Source: an uncultured Rhodospirillales bacterium (GTDB lineage Bacteria; Pseudomonadota; Alphaproteobacteria; Acetobacterales; Acetobacteraceae). Taken from it: DNA of 64,000 nt. Below are positions 9,172-21,236 of the stretch, one piece after another. Position 1 is the stretch's first letter, and every line of letters begins with the position of its first letter. Where the stretch lies: assembly GCA_903823665.1 (NCBI GenBank), contig CAIJTR010000095.1:1-64000 (forward strand), given 5' to 3'. The translations under genes and the position numbers were made by a program. The notes beneath the pieces were generated by a model, which saw nothing but the letters and a program-made list of their open reading frames with translations, did no database searches and had not been told where the DNA came from.

Positions 9172-9815
9172 GCCGCCACCGCCTGACCAATGACCGACTG
9201 ATCCAGCAGGCCGATGCGGGCCGCGATCCGGTCATATGTCACATCATCAACGTCATCGACCTCCAGCACCTGCGCACCCGAAGCCCGAGCGGCGCGAATG
9301 CCGTTCTCATTGTCCTCCACCACCAGACACTCATGCGCTGCCACTCCAAACCGCGCGATGGCCTGGAGATACATCTCCGGGTCCGGTTTGGCTCGGCTCA
9401 CATCCTGGTTCGAGACGGTGAATGCCAAATAAGGCTCCAACGCCGCACGCCGCATCATCATGTCGATGGTGCTGCGGATGGAGTTGGAACACACCGCAAG
9501 CTGATAACCCTGCGCATGCAATCGGCTCAGCGCGTATTCATGACCAAACCGCGGTTTGCAGGAGACGCTCACAATTTCCATCGTGTAAAGCTGCTTCAGC
9601 TCATTGATGAACTCATGGAGCTCGGCCGGAATTTTGCCCTCCGCCGACAGCATCTGCAGCTTTCGCTTCGTCGGCAGCCCATCAAACGTGGTCAGATGAT
9701 CATGCCGGCTGATCTGACAGCCGAACAATCCAAGCGCGCGGTTCAGCGCCTGATAATGCCAATCCTTCGCCTCGATCAGCACGCCGTCCATGTCGAATGC
9801 GATGGCTTTGATCAT
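9168..9815 (-). CDS. HAD-superfamily phosphatase (beta-phosphoglucomutase-like)
   Basis: A 215-residue HAD subfamily IA enzyme. Motif I is FDMDGVLIE (nucleophile and acid/base aspartates at about residues 8 and 10), a helical cap follows, motif II is the serine in VCSNSI, motif III the lysine in AKPDPEMY, and motif IV VVEDNENGI. All catalytic residues are present, so it should hydrolyse or transfer a phosphate on a small sugar or polyol. Its position between a phosphodiesterase-like gene and a nucleotidyltransferase-like gene suggests a role in making or recycling a phosphorylated precursor. The exact substrate is unknown. Confidence 0.8.
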   Translation of the reverse strand: MIKAIAFDMDGVLIEAKDWHYQALNRALGLFGCQISRHDHLTTFDGLPTKRKLQMLSAEGKIPAELHEFINELKQLYTMEIVSVSCKPRFGHEYALSRLHAQGYQLAVCSNSIRSTIDMMMRRAALEPYLAFTVSNQDVSRAKPDPEMYLQAIARFGVAAHECLVVEDNENGIRAARASGAQVLEVDDVDDVTYDRIAARIGLLDQSVIGQAVAA

Positions 9816-10444
9816 GCGGCCCGCCCCCCGAAGAACATGCGCGCATCCTCTGGCAGATCAGTGCACAGCATCAATGCGGAGTTGTGCGTAACCGCCGACG
9901 CCCGCAGCCACGCCCACAGCGGCTGATGGTCACGCCGATGCAGTTCCGGTGACACGATCGCCACCCGCTTGCCGTCCTGTAGAAAACCGTTGATATCGGC
10001 CTCGCAGAACCACTCCCCCTCGAACCCATCGAGCCACACGCCGGTCGCTTGCTCATACAACGCTGGCTTTTGCTCATATTCACTCGCACGCGTGAACACC
10101 GGCAGGCCCAGGCGCAGCTGCACCACCATCTCCGGCACCGACATATCAAAGGTGAAGCATTGCGTGAGCCCACGCGCCCTCATCTGTGCCAGCAGCGCGG
10201 CGGCCAGCCCATCCGCCTTGATGTTCAGCGCCAGCGGCAAATCACGCGGACCGAGAATATCGAGCATCTCGTCCAGCGTGATGGCATCCGCCCCGGCCAT
10301 GTCGTGCGCGATCACCAACTCGCCGTGGCGATCACGGATGTCCGTTTCGGTGCCGAACCCCAGATCAAACGACCGGTGGAATGCGGCGGGCGCATTCTTC
10401 TCCGCCACCTCCTCCCAATAACCGCGATGGCTGAGGACGATCAC
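9812..10444 (-). CDS. compact glycerophosphodiester phosphodiesterase-like protein
   Basis: A 210-residue GDPD-like TIM-barrel protein. The catalytic pattern is present: SHRGY at the N-terminus, GTETDIRD supplying acidic metal ligands, and the general-acid histidine in IAHDM. It is shorter than typical GDPD enzymes (about 240-250) because the insertion that normally follows the HD motif is almost gone. The start is taken as GTG at 10444, which shares GTGA with the preceding stop; the frame is open to 10543. It may cleave or sense a phosphodiester made by the neighbouring transferase. That role is inferred only from the operon. Confidence 0.72.
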   Translation of the reverse strand: MIVLSHRGYWEEVAEKNAPAAFHRSFDLGFGTETDIRDRHGELVIAHDMAGADAITLDEMLDILGPRDLPLALNIKADGLAAALLAQMRARGLTQCFTFDMSVPEMVVQLRLGLPVFTRASEYEQKPALYEQATGVWLDGFEGEWFCEADINGFLQDGKRVAIVSPELHRRDHQPLWAWLRASAVTHNSALMLCTDLPEDARMFFGGRAA

Positions 10445-11190
10445 GCCGCCCGCTCGGTCACTCGATAAGACAGCGGATTGGCAAGAAACATATTCAAGTC
10501 TGCAGGAATGCCGAGGCCATACATCGCAGCACCCACATTGCACACGCCGATGCGCGCACCTTCCGCCACCAATTCGTTATAGACAGGGGCGACATAAAAC
10601 TCGCCACCGGAACGCTCATCCCGCGCGATCATCCGATCCGCCGCTCGAACGAAATCAGCGCCTCGTGCAAAATTGTAAATCCCCACGGTCGCGTGTGGAG
10701 AGATCGGCTGTTTCTCCACCACCCGCGTTACCAGCCCGTCACGTCCGAGCGCCGCATACGACCATTTCGGATCACTCGCAGGCATCGTCATGATCAGCCC
10801 AGCGAGCGTCTTGCGGTCCTGAACCACAAGATACTGGTCGATATCGGTGTCCACGAACTGGTCGCTGTTGGCGATCATCAAGGGCTCGTCGTTATCGATC
10901 AGATCCCGCGCCGCAAGTACGCTGCACGCGGCCCCCTCGGTCAGATGATCGAGCCAAACCAGCGCACATCCCGGAGCCCAGCCAGCCAGTTGCTCCGCCA
11001 GCGCGTAATCGCGGTCATGTGCCTTTTGACAGATAAAGATAAATCGATGCGGCCGGGTTGGGCGAACATTGCCAATCACCAGCCTGATCATCGGCATGCC
11101 ATGCACGGGAATGAGCGGCTTGGGCTTCTGATATCCTGCCTGGGCAAACCTGCTACCAAGCCCCGCCATTGGGATCACGATATTCAACAT
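10441..11190 (-). CDS. sugar/polyol-phosphate nucleotidyltransferase
   Basis: A 249-residue NTP-transferase-domain protein and the first gene of the five-gene cluster. It shows the nucleotidyltransferase loop IVIPMAGLGSRF followed by the basic PKPLIPV segment, the metal-binding aspartate in ANSDQFVD, and VEKQPISPHATVG. These fit transfer of a nucleotide to a phosphorylated small molecule. ATG at 11190 is used because GGGAGG lies just upstream and the core begins immediately; the frame is open to 11217. NTP and acceptor cannot be read from sequence. The operon suggests a surface-polymer precursor. Confidence 0.8.
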   Translation of the reverse strand: MLNIVIPMAGLGSRFAQAGYQKPKPLIPVHGMPMIRLVIGNVRPTRPHRFIFICQKAHDRDYALAEQLAGWAPGCALVWLDHLTEGAACSVLAARDLIDNDEPLMIANSDQFVDTDIDQYLVVQDRKTLAGLIMTMPASDPKWSYAALGRDGLVTRVVEKQPISPHATVGIYNFARGADFVRAADRMIARDERSGGEFYVAPVYNELVAEGARIGVCNVGAAMYGLGIPADLNMFLANPLSYRVTERAA

Positions 11191-11285
11191 CACACCTCCC
11201 TCACCGGCTATTGCCAAATGAGGTTGTGAGGTGCGCCGGCTAACAGCCAGTCAGGAAAAATACGGTGGTGTCAGTCGCTTCGCTG

Positions 11286-11312
11286 GGTGGGCACGCGCTT
11301 ACGCGACCTACC
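11286..11312. repeat. imperfect hairpin in the spacer after atpC
   Basis: GGTGGG and CCTACC flank a CGCG-containing centre, forming an interrupted stem-loop in the 195-base spacer between the atp operon and the sugar/polyol cluster. It looks like a short dispersed palindrome, or a weak terminator for the minus-strand atp transcript. The rest of the spacer (11191-11385) shows no gene. Confidence 0.25.
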
Positions 11313-11385
11313 ATCTCGAAGCCCGGTAAACTATTGGGTGACGCGATAGCTTACCCACTCGACGATACCAAGTAGGCCGCAGCCC

Positions 11386-11790
11386 TTACGCCGCAGCGGC
11401 CTCAATCAATGCGCGTGCGGCCTGCATCTTCGCCTGGATCGCATCGAGCGTCGTCACGTCGTTCTTGTCTGCCGCGCCATACTCGGCCTCGGCAGCAGTC
11501 AAACGGCTCTGCCCATCTTCGCGCTTCAACTCGGCCACCGGCGTCGCTTCCGTCGCCAACACCGTCACGCGTGAACCAGTGACTTCAGCGAAACCACCGC
11601 TGACGTAAAGCTGCTCGGTCACGGCGGTGCCCTGATACAGGCGGATCACCCCGCCGCGGAGCAGCACGATCATGGGTGCGTGGTTTACCATCACACCCAT
11701 CTCGCCCTCGGCAGCCGGAAGAACCACCATGTCCACAGGCTTGGACAGCAGCAGCTTCTCCGGGCTTACGATCTCCAGATCGACCGCCAT
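11386..11790 (-). CDS. atpC: ATP synthase F1 subunit epsilon
   Basis: A 134-residue epsilon subunit of the F1 central stalk, which couples rotation and inhibits ATP hydrolysis. The N-terminal beta sandwich (LEIVSPEKLLLSKPVDMVV, GEMGVMVNHAPMI) is typical; the C-terminal helical part is alanine-rich and short. It is the last gene of the minus-strand F1 operon, two bases after atpD. Confidence 0.96.
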   Translation of the reverse strand: MAVDLEIVSPEKLLLSKPVDMVVLPAAEGEMGVMVNHAPMIVLLRGGVIRLYQGTAVTEQLYVSGGFAEVTGSRVTVLATEATPVAELKREDGQSRLTAAEAEYGAADKNDVTTLDAIQAKMQAARALIEAAAA

Positions 11791-11792
11791 GA

Positions 11793-14148
<2,356 letters not shown>

Positions 14149-14164
14149 GAAACGATCCCTGCGA

Positions 14165-15697
14165 TCAGGCCGAGAACGACTTGGAGAAGGTGCCGAGGAA
14201 CGCCAACAGGGCGGTCTCGACCTCTTTCTTGATCTGCTTGTCGGTGCGGATCGACTCCACGATCTCCGGATGCGTCGCATGGATTTCGCTGAGCAGCTGG
14301 CGCTCGAACTTGCCCACGGCCGAAACCGGGAAGCCATCGAGGAAGCCACGCATACCAGCGAACAGCACAATCACCTGCTCCTCAACCGGAACCGGCTTGA
14401 ACTGCGGCTGCTTCAGCAGCTCCGTCAGACGCGCACCACGGGCCAACAGCTTCTGCGTCGAAGCATCGAGGTCCGAAGCGAACTGTGCGAATGCCGCCAT
14501 CTCTCGATACTGTGCCAGCTCCAGCTTGATCGAGCCGGCAACCTGCTTCATCGCCTTGATCTGGGCCGCAGACCCCACGCGAGACACCGAGATGCCGACG
14601 TTCACAGCCGGGCGGATGCCTTTGAAGAAAAGCTCGGTCTCCAAGAAAATCTGGCCGTCCGTGATCGAAATCACGTTGGTCGGGATGTACGCCGAAACGT
14701 CACCGGCCTGCGTTTCAATCACCGGCAAAGCGGTCAACGAGCCAGCGCCAAGGGCGTCAGACATCTTCGCAGCGCGCTCAAGCAGGCGGGAGTGCAAATA
14801 GAACACGTCACCCGGATAAGCCTCACGGCCCGGCGGACGACGCAGCAGCAGCGACATCTGGCGATAAGCCACAGCCTGCTTGGAAAGATCGTCGTAGAAG
14901 ATAACTGCGTGCGAGCCGCTGTCACGGAAGAACTCGCCCATCGTGCAGCCGGTGTACGGTGCCAGGAACTGCATCGGGGCCGGGTCAGATGCGGTTGCGG
15001 CCACCACGATGGAGTATTCCATCGCACCCTGCTCTTCGAGGGTCTTGACCAGCTGAGCCACCGTCGAGCGCTTCTGGCCGATGGCGACGTAGATGCAGTA
15101 AAGCTTCTGCTTCTCGTCAGTGCCGGCGTGAGCACCCTTCTGGTTGATGATCGTGTCGATGATCACCGCCGTCTTGCCGGTCTGGCGGTCACCAATGATC
15201 AGCTCGCGCTGGCCACGGCCAATCGGGATCAGCGCATCGATCGCCTTGATGCCGGTCTGCATCGGCTCATGCACCGACTTGCGCGGAATGATGCCGGGGG
15301 CCTTCACCTCAACGCGCGAACGCGGCGCATCGATCGGGCCTTTGCCGTCGATCGGGTTGCCAAGACCGTCCACAACGCGGCCGAGCAAAGCGCGGCCGAC
15401 GGGAACGTCCACAATGGTGCCGGTGCGGCTGACGGTGTCGCCCTCACGAATGGCGCGGTCATCGCCGAAGATCACGACGCCGACATTGTCGGTCTCAAGG
15501 TTCAGCGCCATGCCCTTCAGGCCGGCACCCGGGAACTCAACGAGCTCACCAGCCATCACGTTCTGCAGGCCAAAAATGCGGGCGATGCCGTCACCAACCG
15601 ACAGCACCTGGCCGGTTTCGGAGACATTTGATTCGGTATCAAAGGAAGCAATTTGCTTCTTGAGGATCTCCGAAATCTCGGCAGGACGGATTTCCAT
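14165..15697 (-). CDS. atpA: ATP synthase F1 subunit alpha
   Basis: A 510-residue alpha subunit with non-catalytic nucleotide sites and the regulatory interface. The P-loop [10 protein letters not shown], the [11 protein letters not shown] segment of the N-terminal barrel and the [13 protein letters not shown] region are all present, and the length is normal. Its ATG shares one base with the atpH stop (TGATG), so the two are translationally coupled. Confidence 0.99.
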   Translation of the reverse strand: MEIRPAEISEILKKQIASFDTESNVSETGQVLSVGDGIARIFGLQNVMAGELVEFPGAGLKGMALNLETDNVGVVIFGDDRAIREGDTVSRTGTIVDVPVGRALLGRVVDGLGNPIDGKGPIDAPRSRVEVKAPGIIPRKSVHEPMQTGIKAIDALIPIGRGQRELIIGDRQTGKTAVIIDTIINQKGAHAGTDEKQKLYCIYVAIGQKRSTVAQLVKTLEEQGAMEYSIVVAATASDPAPMQFLAPYTGCTMGEFFRDSGSHAVIFYDDLSKQAVAYRQMSLLLRRPPGREAYPGDVFYLHSRLLERAAKMSDALGAGSLTALPVIETQAGDVSAYIPTNVISITDGQIFLETELFFKGIRPAVNVGISVSRVGSAAQIKAMKQVAGSIKLELAQYREMAAFAQFASDLDASTQKLLARGARLTELLKQPQFKPVPVEEQVIVLFAGMRGFLDGFPVSAVGKFERQLLSEIHATHPEIVESIRTDKQIKKEVETALLAFLGTFSKSFSA

Positions 15698-16290
15698 CAG
15701 GCGGCTCCCTTCATGGCGTACTGCAAGCGCTGCAGACGGCTTTTAAGACTGGTATCGTAAAGGCGGGCACCGATCTTCACGATCAGGCCGCCGAGGATGG
15801 TTTCATCGACCGACTTGGCGATGTTGACCTGGCCATAACCGGCCTCGATCAAACGTGCGCGAAGCTGTTGCTCCTGCACATCGGTCAGCGGATGAGCGGA
15901 CGTGACATTCGCCGTCACAATGCCGCGCTTCTCGGCCACGAGGGCAGCAAATGCGGTGACGATGGCACGCAGCGCGGGAAGGCGACGATTGGCCGTCACC
16001 ACACCCACAAAATCGGTGATGATCTTGGTGAAGCCCTGATCAACGAGCGCTGCATTCATAGCCTTCTGCGCCACATTGATATCGATGAGCGGGCTGCCAA
16101 GCAGGCGGCGCAGCATCGGGCTTTCGTCGATCAGGCGACCGAGGCCATCCATTTGATCGACAACATGATCAAGCAGGTTTTGGTCGCTGGCGAGCGAATA
16201 AAGGGCTGCGGCGTAGCGATCCGTAAGACCGCCGCCACTGGAAATCGTCGCGCCACCAGAGGCCAAGGCTTGTGTTCCCGTCAGCTGCAT
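15697..16290 (-). CDS. atpH: ATP synthase F1 subunit delta
   Basis: A 197-residue delta subunit (OSCP equivalent) joining F1 to the peripheral stalk. It begins with a short low-complexity stretch ([12 protein letters not shown]) before the conserved [11 protein letters not shown], and ends with the typical [18 protein letters not shown]. It is the first gene of the F1 operon. The F0 genes are absent, as usual for alphaproteobacteria, where they lie elsewhere. Confidence 0.96.
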   Translation of the reverse strand: MQLTGTQALASGGATISSGGGLTDRYAAALYSLASDQNLLDHVVDQMDGLGRLIDESPMLRRLLGSPLIDINVAQKAMNAALVDQGFTKIITDFVGVVTANRRLPALRAIVTAFAALVAEKRGIVTANVTSAHPLTDVQEQQLRARLIEAGYGQVNIAKSVDETILGGLIVKIGARLYDTSLKSRLQRLQYAMKGAA

Positions 16291-16349
16291 CCCGCCACAG
16301 ACATTGTGCGGGGCTTCAACCAGCGCGTCTCATTGCGTTGATGTCGCGG

Positions 16350-16378
16350 CGTCTAGCATGGCGTTTTTTGCGGTGCAA
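16350..16378 (-). promoter_or_regulatory. candidate promoter of the atp operon
   Basis: On the minus strand TTGCAC (plus-strand positions 16373-16378) and TAGACG (16350-16355) are separated by exactly 17 bases, about 60 bases before the atpH start. The -35 match is good and the -10 match is weak. No other better-spaced pair was seen here. Confidence 0.35.
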
Positions 16379-16399
16379 CGCCCTGACTGAATGGAAAAC

Positions 16400-16620
16400 C
16401 GGAGAATGTCACATAAACGTCCACACGGAGCCGCCGGAATGCACCTATAATTCATGCCTACGAAAACGATCAATTGCTGCGTTGTAGCACGCTCAACTCG
16501 GAGCAAAGGTCATCTCAAAAAAAATGACATCGGACCAAAAACCCCGCATTGCCATCACGTTGGCACAAGTTTTTTATGAAAATTAGTGAGCTTTTTCAGT
16601 GAGTTTTGGTCAAGAGATGT
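16400..16620. other. AT-richer spacer between atpH and the Hint gene
   Basis: The full gap is 16291-16726. Apart from the two promoter candidates at its ends no gene, RNA or repeat was recognised. The region holds A and T tracts (eight A near 16520, six T near 16570) and is noticeably poorer in GC than its surroundings. Confidence 0.4.
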
Positions 16621-16633
16621 CACGATGAAATCC

Positions 16634-16662
16634 TTGCTTCACAGCATGGCGATGTCTATAAA
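16634..16662 (+). promoter_or_regulatory. sigma-70-type promoter of the Hint gene
   Basis: TTGCTT (16634-16639) and TATAAA (16657-16662) are separated by 17 bases, the optimal spacing. Transcription would begin near 16670, leaving a leader of roughly 57 bases before ATG 16727. It is the clearest vegetative promoter in the window. Confidence 0.6.
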
Positions 16663-16726
16663 AGGTTCTATCGCCAGAAGCTTGTTCTAGCACTCGGTTC
16701 AACACGCCCGTATCGGAGTTCCCGCC

Positions 16727-17623
16727 ATGCCTGCTCAGGCCACATTGTATTTCTATGCAGGACAGTATGCATCTGGCACTTTCACAACCACTGGCGGTGT
16801 GACGTCTCCCACGAGCTCTTCCACAGCATACATCATTAGTGGCAGCGGTTCGTCCCTCACGGTGACTGTAGGTTCAACGGTTTATACATTTGCTGGTGCA
16901 GATATTGCGTCCGATGGAACCGGCACCGGCGGCATCATCGCAACCAGCGGCGGCTCCACCTATTATATATCCACCGATCCTGGCCTGACGCGCGCGCGCA
17001 TCTCGGGAATTCAGACGGACACCGCAGGCACGAACGCCGCAGCTGATCTGGCCTGCTTTGTCACCGGCACCCGCATCGCAACCGTATCGGGCGAGATAAC
17101 TGTCGAGACTCTTGCCGTGGGTGATGAGCTTCGTCTTGCCGACGGTTCAGCCCGCAAGGTCATCTGGATCGGCAAGCGCAGCCTCAACACAGCTTTGCAC
17201 ACGAACCCTGAGATGGTTGCGCCCGTGCACATCGAAGCCGGTGCATTTGCTGATAACGCGCCGTCGCGTGATCTGCTGCTGTCACCAGACCATGCCGTGT
17301 TCGTCGAAGGCGCACTCATTCCGGTCAAGCACCTCATCAACGGCCATAACATCCGCCAGATGCCGGCCGGTCCTGTCACCTATTGGCACGTTGAACTCGA
17401 AGGCCACCACGCTATTCTCGCCGAGGGTCTGGCAGTCGAAAGCTACCTTGAGAATAACAACCGCGAAGAATTCGAAGGCAATGGCGCACTTGCCATTCAC
17501 CCACTGTTCGCCGGTGCCGCGGCCTCGCCGTTCGCCCCGATCGTAACCCAGGGTGCCACGCTCGAAGCGGTCCGCAAGCATCTGGCCGCCCGCGCCGCCG
17601 CTCCGGTGCAGGACGCCGCGTAA
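16727..17623 (+). CDS. Hint-domain (Hedgehog/intein-type) protein
   Basis: A 298-residue protein in two parts. Residues 1-108 are rich in Ser, Thr and Gly (TTTGGVTSPTSSSTAY) and look like a beta-structured surface or secreted segment, without a recognisable Sec signal. From Cys110 comes a Hint domain: ACFVTGTRIATVSG, VETLAVGDELRLADG, WIGKRSL, RDLLLSPDHAVFVEG, LIPVKHLING and a late HVELEGHHAILAEG. The first cysteine and the histidine blocks suggest it could perform the N-S acyl shift of Hint proteins. A 40-residue tail follows with no extein-like partner. It stands alone behind its own promoter and ends in a bidirectional terminator. Confidence 0.82.
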   Translation: MPAQATLYFYAGQYASGTFTTTGGVTSPTSSSTAYIISGSGSSLTVTVGSTVYTFAGADIASDGTGTGGIIATSGGSTYYISTDPGLTRARISGIQTDTAGTNAAADLACFVTGTRIATVSGEITVETLAVGDELRLADGSARKVIWIGKRSLNTALHTNPEMVAPVHIEAGAFADNAPSRDLLLSPDHAVFVEGALIPVKHLINGHNIRQMPAGPVTYWHVELEGHHAILAEGLAVESYLENNNREEFEGNGALAIHPLFAGAAASPFAPIVTQGATLEAVRKHLAARAAAPVQDAA

Positions 17624-17650
17624 GTCCTGCCGCTCCTGATCGATTGCTGA

Positions 17651-17679
17651 AAAACCCTGGCCCCGTGCCGGGGTTTTTT
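17651..17679. terminator. bidirectional intrinsic terminator
   Basis: AACCCTGGC pairs with GCCGGGGTT around a five-base loop (one T-G wobble). A run of six T follows on the plus strand and a run of five T on the minus strand. It lies between the convergent Hint gene (stop 17623) and priA (stop 17684) and should end both transcripts. Confidence 0.85.
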
Positions 17680-17683
17680 GTGC

Positions 17684-19906
17684 CTACAGAAAACTCACCG
17701 GGTCCACATCGACATCTATGCGCACAGAACCGGTAGCCGGAACCGTCGCCAGCCACGCCCGCAAGATCGGCTGCACCGCAATATCCCGCCGCGTTTTCAA
17801 CAACAGCCGCCGCCGGTGCCGCCCTCTGAGAATGGCAAGCGGTGCAGGAGCCGGGCCCAGGACCAGCACCCCATCGCCCCCAGGCGCCGTTCGCCCCAGC
17901 GCAATCGCCGCTGCCTCCGCCGCATCAGAACTATCCGCGCTCACAATAATCGCGGCCAGCCTGCCATAAGGCGGCCAATGCCCCGGCCTGCGCTGCTCCG
18001 CCTCGCTCTGCATGAACGCCGCCAAATCGCCCTGCCGCAACGCCACCATCACCGGATGATCCGGGCTGAAACTCTGCAGCAGCACCCGACCCGGTGCCTC
18101 CGCCCGCCCCGCGCGCCCAGCCACCTGATGCAGCAACTGCACGGTCCGCTCTGCCGCCCTGAGATCACCGCCCGCCAATCCCAAATCCGCGTCAATCACC
18201 CCCACCAGCGTCAAATGCGGAAAATGCCAGCCCTTGGCGACAATCTGCGTGCCGATAATCAGATCGTACTCCCGCGCCGCTATCGCGCGTGCCGCCTCCG
18301 CCGCTGCGACCGGCCCAGTGATCGTGTCACTCGCCATCACCAGCGTCCGCGCCTCCGGAAAATGCCGCGCCGCCTCCTCGGTGATCCGCTCCACCCCCGG
18401 CCCAATGGCCGTCAGACTGTCCTCCGCCTGACACACAGGACAAAGCTTCGGGATTGGTTCGGCGTGTCCGCAATGATGGCACTGCAACTGACGCCGCGCG
18501 CGGTGTTCAACCAACCAAGCCGTGCAGTTAGCACAATTCACCCGATGGCCGCAACGACGACACAGCGTCAGCGGCGCATAACCTCGGCGATTGAGGAACA
18601 GCATCGCCTGCTCCCCACGCTCAAACGCCTCCTTGACCGCAACAACGAGAGGCGGAGACAGGAAATCGCCCCGCGCCGGCGGAGCATCCCGCAAATCCAC
18701 CATGGAGATCTGCGGCATCAAGGCCCCGCCATGTCGCGTCGGCAGATGCAATCTTTGATAACGCCCAGCCTCCACGTTCGCCACACTCTCCAGGCTCGGC
18801 GTGGCGGAGGCCAGCACGGCCGGCGCATTGCACAGCCGTGCCCGCACAATCGCCATGTCGCGGGCGTGATACACCACGCCGTCCTCCTGTTTGAACGCCG
18901 TCTCATGCTCCTCGTCGATCACCACGAGGCCCAAATCCGGGAACGGCAGGAACAACGCTGAGCGTGCGCCCACCACCACGCTCGCCTCGCCAGACGCCAC
19001 AGCGCGCCACGTCAGCCGCCGCGTTCTGCTCGAAAGGTCAGAATGCCAAACCGCCGGCGGTGTGCCGAAGCGAGCGGTAAACCGGTCCAGCCATTGGCTC
19101 GAAAGAGCGATCTCCGGCAACAGCACCAACGCCTGCCGCCCCTGCCGCAGGCACGCCGCAATCGCCTCGTGATACACCTCCGTCTTGCCGGACCCTGTCA
19201 CCCCCTCCAGCAACGTCACCGAAAACGCCCGCGCCGCCACGGCCTCCCGTAACGCCTGCGCCGCCACCTCCTGATCCGCCGATAGCACCGGACCGGTGCG
19301 CGACAGATCTGGCGGATAGAACCCAGGCAGCACTGGCAGCGGTGCAGGCACCAACAGGCCCGCATCTGCCATCGCTCGAACAACGCCTGTCGAAACCCCA
19401 GCTGCCTTCGCCAATTCCGCCCCACCGCGAGGCTGCTGCCGCGAGAGTTCCGCCAGAACCGCCGCGCGCTGCGGCGTCACCCGCCCTTCCGGCAAAACCT
19501 CCGCCGCCCGCCACCCAAGCAAAGGCTGATCCGGCCGCAGCGCATTCACCCGCAGCGCCATCGCCAGCACCTCCCCAGGTGCCGCCAGCGTATAGGACGC
19601 GATCCAATCGATCAGCCTACGCAAATCCTCTCGCATCGGCGGTGCGTCCAGCTTGGCGGAAACCGGGCGCAGGCGATTGTCGCCAACCTCGCCCTCCGCC
19701 TCACCGTCCCACACCACGCCCACTTCCTCGCGCCGATTGAGCGGCACCAAAACGAGATCACCCGGCGACAGCTCCATCCCCACCGGCACGCGATAATCAA
19801 ACGGCCCGGCGAACGGATACGGCAGCAGCACCGGCACACGCTGCGACGCCGCCTGAACATGAGACAACCCGATCAGGTCACTTTGCTTTCGGAATGCCTG
19901 CTTCAT
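17684..19906 (-). CDS. priA: primosomal protein N' (replication restart helicase PriA)
   Basis: A 740-residue PriA, which recognises stalled forks and reloads the replicative helicase. The N-terminal DNA-binding part ([19 protein letters not shown]) is followed by the helicase core with Walker [14 protein letters not shown], the DEEH box in [12 protein letters not shown], and a zinc module of eight cysteines ([30 protein letters not shown]). The frame is open to 20554, but that part is antisense to tal. ATG 19906 and TTG 19867 are both possible starts, giving 740 or 727 residues; E. coli PriA has 732. It is divergent from tal. Confidence 0.95.
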   Translation of the reverse strand: MKQAFRKQSDLIGLSHVQAASQRVPVLLPYPFAGPFDYRVPVGMELSPGDLVLVPLNRREEVGVVWDGEAEGEVGDNRLRPVSAKLDAPPMREDLRRLIDWIASYTLAAPGEVLAMALRVNALRPDQPLLGWRAAEVLPEGRVTPQRAAVLAELSRQQPRGGAELAKAAGVSTGVVRAMADAGLLVPAPLPVLPGFYPPDLSRTGPVLSADQEVAAQALREAVAARAFSVTLLEGVTGSGKTEVYHEAIAACLRQGRQALVLLPEIALSSQWLDRFTARFGTPPAVWHSDLSSRTRRLTWRAVASGEASVVVGARSALFLPFPDLGLVVIDEEHETAFKQEDGVVYHARDMAIVRARLCNAPAVLASATPSLESVANVEAGRYQRLHLPTRHGGALMPQISMVDLRDAPPARGDFLSPPLVVAVKEAFERGEQAMLFLNRRGYAPLTLCRRCGHRVNCANCTAWLVEHRARRQLQCHHCGHAEPIPKLCPVCQAEDSLTAIGPGVERITEEAARHFPEARTLVMASDTITGPVAAAEAARAIAAREYDLIIGTQIVAKGWHFPHLTLVGVIDADLGLAGGDLRAAERTVQLLHQVAGRAGRAEAPGRVLLQSFSPDHPVMVALRQGDLAAFMQSEAEQRRPGHWPPYGRLAAIIVSADSSDAAEAAAIALGRTAPGGDGVLVLGPAPAPLAILRGRHRRRLLLKTRRDIAVQPILRAWLATVPATGSVRIDVDVDPVSFL

Positions 19907-19966
19907 CCTGTATGGTGTGCCCGAATCCGGCCCGCATTGGCAGGCCCAAAACGACAGGACGCCAGC

Positions 19967-20623
19967 ATGAAATTCTTTGTCGACACCGCCGACACCGCTG
20001 AGATCAAGGCGCTCGCCGCGTCCGGCCTGCTGGACGGGGTGACCACCAACCCCAGCCTCATCGCCAAATCCGGCCGCAAAATCACCGAAGTGATCGCCGA
20101 AATCTGTGGCATCGTCGAAGGCCCGGTCAGCGCCGAGGTCGCCGGCACCGAATACGACCAGATCATGCGCGAAGCTGCCGTCCTGCGCGCCATCGCCCCC
20201 AACGTCTGCGTCAAGCTGCCGCTCACCCCCGATGGCCTGCGCGCCTGCAAAACCCTCACCGGCGAAGGCACACAAACCAACGTCACTCTGTGCTTCTCCG
20301 CCGCCCAGGCGCTGATCGCAGCCAAAGCCGGGGCCACCTTTATCAGCCCCTTCGTCGGAAGGCTGGATGATATCGGCCAGGACGGCATGGAACTCATCGC
20401 CGACATCGTTGAGATCTATGACAACTACCCAGCCCTGACCACCGAAGTGCTCGTTGCATCCGTCCGCAACCCCATCCACGTCATCGCCGCCGCCAAAATC
20501 GGCGCGCACGTGGCAACCCTGCCGCCGGCCGTGCTGCGCATGCTCTACCACCACCCGCTGACTGACAAAGGCCTCGCCGCCTTCTTGAAGGACTGGGCGG
20601 GCACCGGCCAGACCATTGCCTGA
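19967..20623 (+). CDS. tal: transaldolase, short TalC/MipB type
   Basis: A 218-residue transaldolase of the short subfamily that also includes fructose-6-phosphate aldolases. It begins [16 protein letters not shown] and has [13 protein letters not shown] and the Schiff-base lysine Lys83 in [10 protein letters not shown]. Transaldolase of the pentose phosphate pathway is more likely than the aldolase, but the two cannot be separated by eye. ATG 19967 follows AGGA by about seven bases. The last eight bases overlap the DUF484 gene. Confidence 0.92.
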   Translation: MKFFVDTADTAEIKALAASGLLDGVTTNPSLIAKSGRKITEVIAEICGIVEGPVSAEVAGTEYDQIMREAAVLRAIAPNVCVKLPLTPDGLRACKTLTGEGTQTNVTLCFSAAQALIAAKAGATFISPFVGRLDDIGQDGMELIADIVEIYDNYPALTTEVLVASVRNPIHVIAAAKIGAHVATLPPAVLRMLYHHPLTDKGLAAFLKDWAGTGQTIA

Positions 20624-21236
20624 CGGTCTGAAACTTCTACCGGATGCGGCGCAGGTGGCGAGCTACCTGCGGGCGCATCCGTCGTTCCTCGCCGATCATC
20701 CCGATCTCTACCGCACCCTCACCCCGCCCTCGCGCCGGCATGGGGCCGATGTTGCGGACCACATGGCGGCGATGATTTCAGCCGAGCGCGCCCACGCCGC
20801 CTCCCTCCTCGCCGCCTCCCGCGCCTCTTCCGGCCTCACCGCCCGCGTTGAATCAGCCGTCCTCGCCCTCATGCGAAGTGACGCGGTGCTGGATTGCATT
20901 GCCGACGAATTCCCTGTCCTTCTTGCCGTCGACTCCGTCTCCCTCTGCTGGGAGGCCAAGCGCGAAGGCATCCGTGAACTTCCAACCGGCACCGTCGCAT
21001 CCATTCTCGGTGCCGCCTGCGTCACATGGCACTCGCCGCCGCAATTCATTGCCCTCCTGCACGGAGAAGCCGCACCCCTCGCCCGCCACACCGCCTTCAT
21101 CCGCGTGACATTCGCAGGCCCGCCCTGCGTTCTCGCCCTCGCCAGCCGTGATGCCGGGCATCTCGACCCCGCCCAAGGCAGCGCCGCCCTCGCCTTCCTC
21201 GGCCGAGCCACTGCCGCGGCACTCCAAAATCTGTGA
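20616..21236 (+). CDS. DUF484 family protein
   Basis: A 206-residue DUF484 protein. The conserved start is visible ([19 protein letters not shown]), followed by a GAF-like region with alternating hydrophobic strands. The start is taken as TTG at 20616, overlapping the tal stop; no ATG fits. The gene overlaps xerC by four bases (GTGA), matching the DUF484-xerC pairing seen in other proteobacteria. Its molecular role is unknown; the context points to chromosome segregation or recombinase expression. Confidence 0.85.
   Translation: MPDGLKLLPDAAQVASYLRAHPSFLADHPDLYRTLTPPSRRHGADVADHMAAMISAERAHAASLLAASRASSGLTARVESAVLALMRSDAVLDCIADEFPVLLAVDSVSLCWEAKREGIRELPTGTVASILGAACVTWHSPPQFIALLHGEAAPLARHTAFIRVTFAGPPCVLALASRDAGHLDPAQGSAALAFLGRATAAALQNL

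Noticed and set aside
16727-17623. Intein in the Hint protein
   Set aside because: There is no C-terminal Asn plus Ser/Cys/Thr splice junction followed by an extein; a stand-alone Hint domain fits better.
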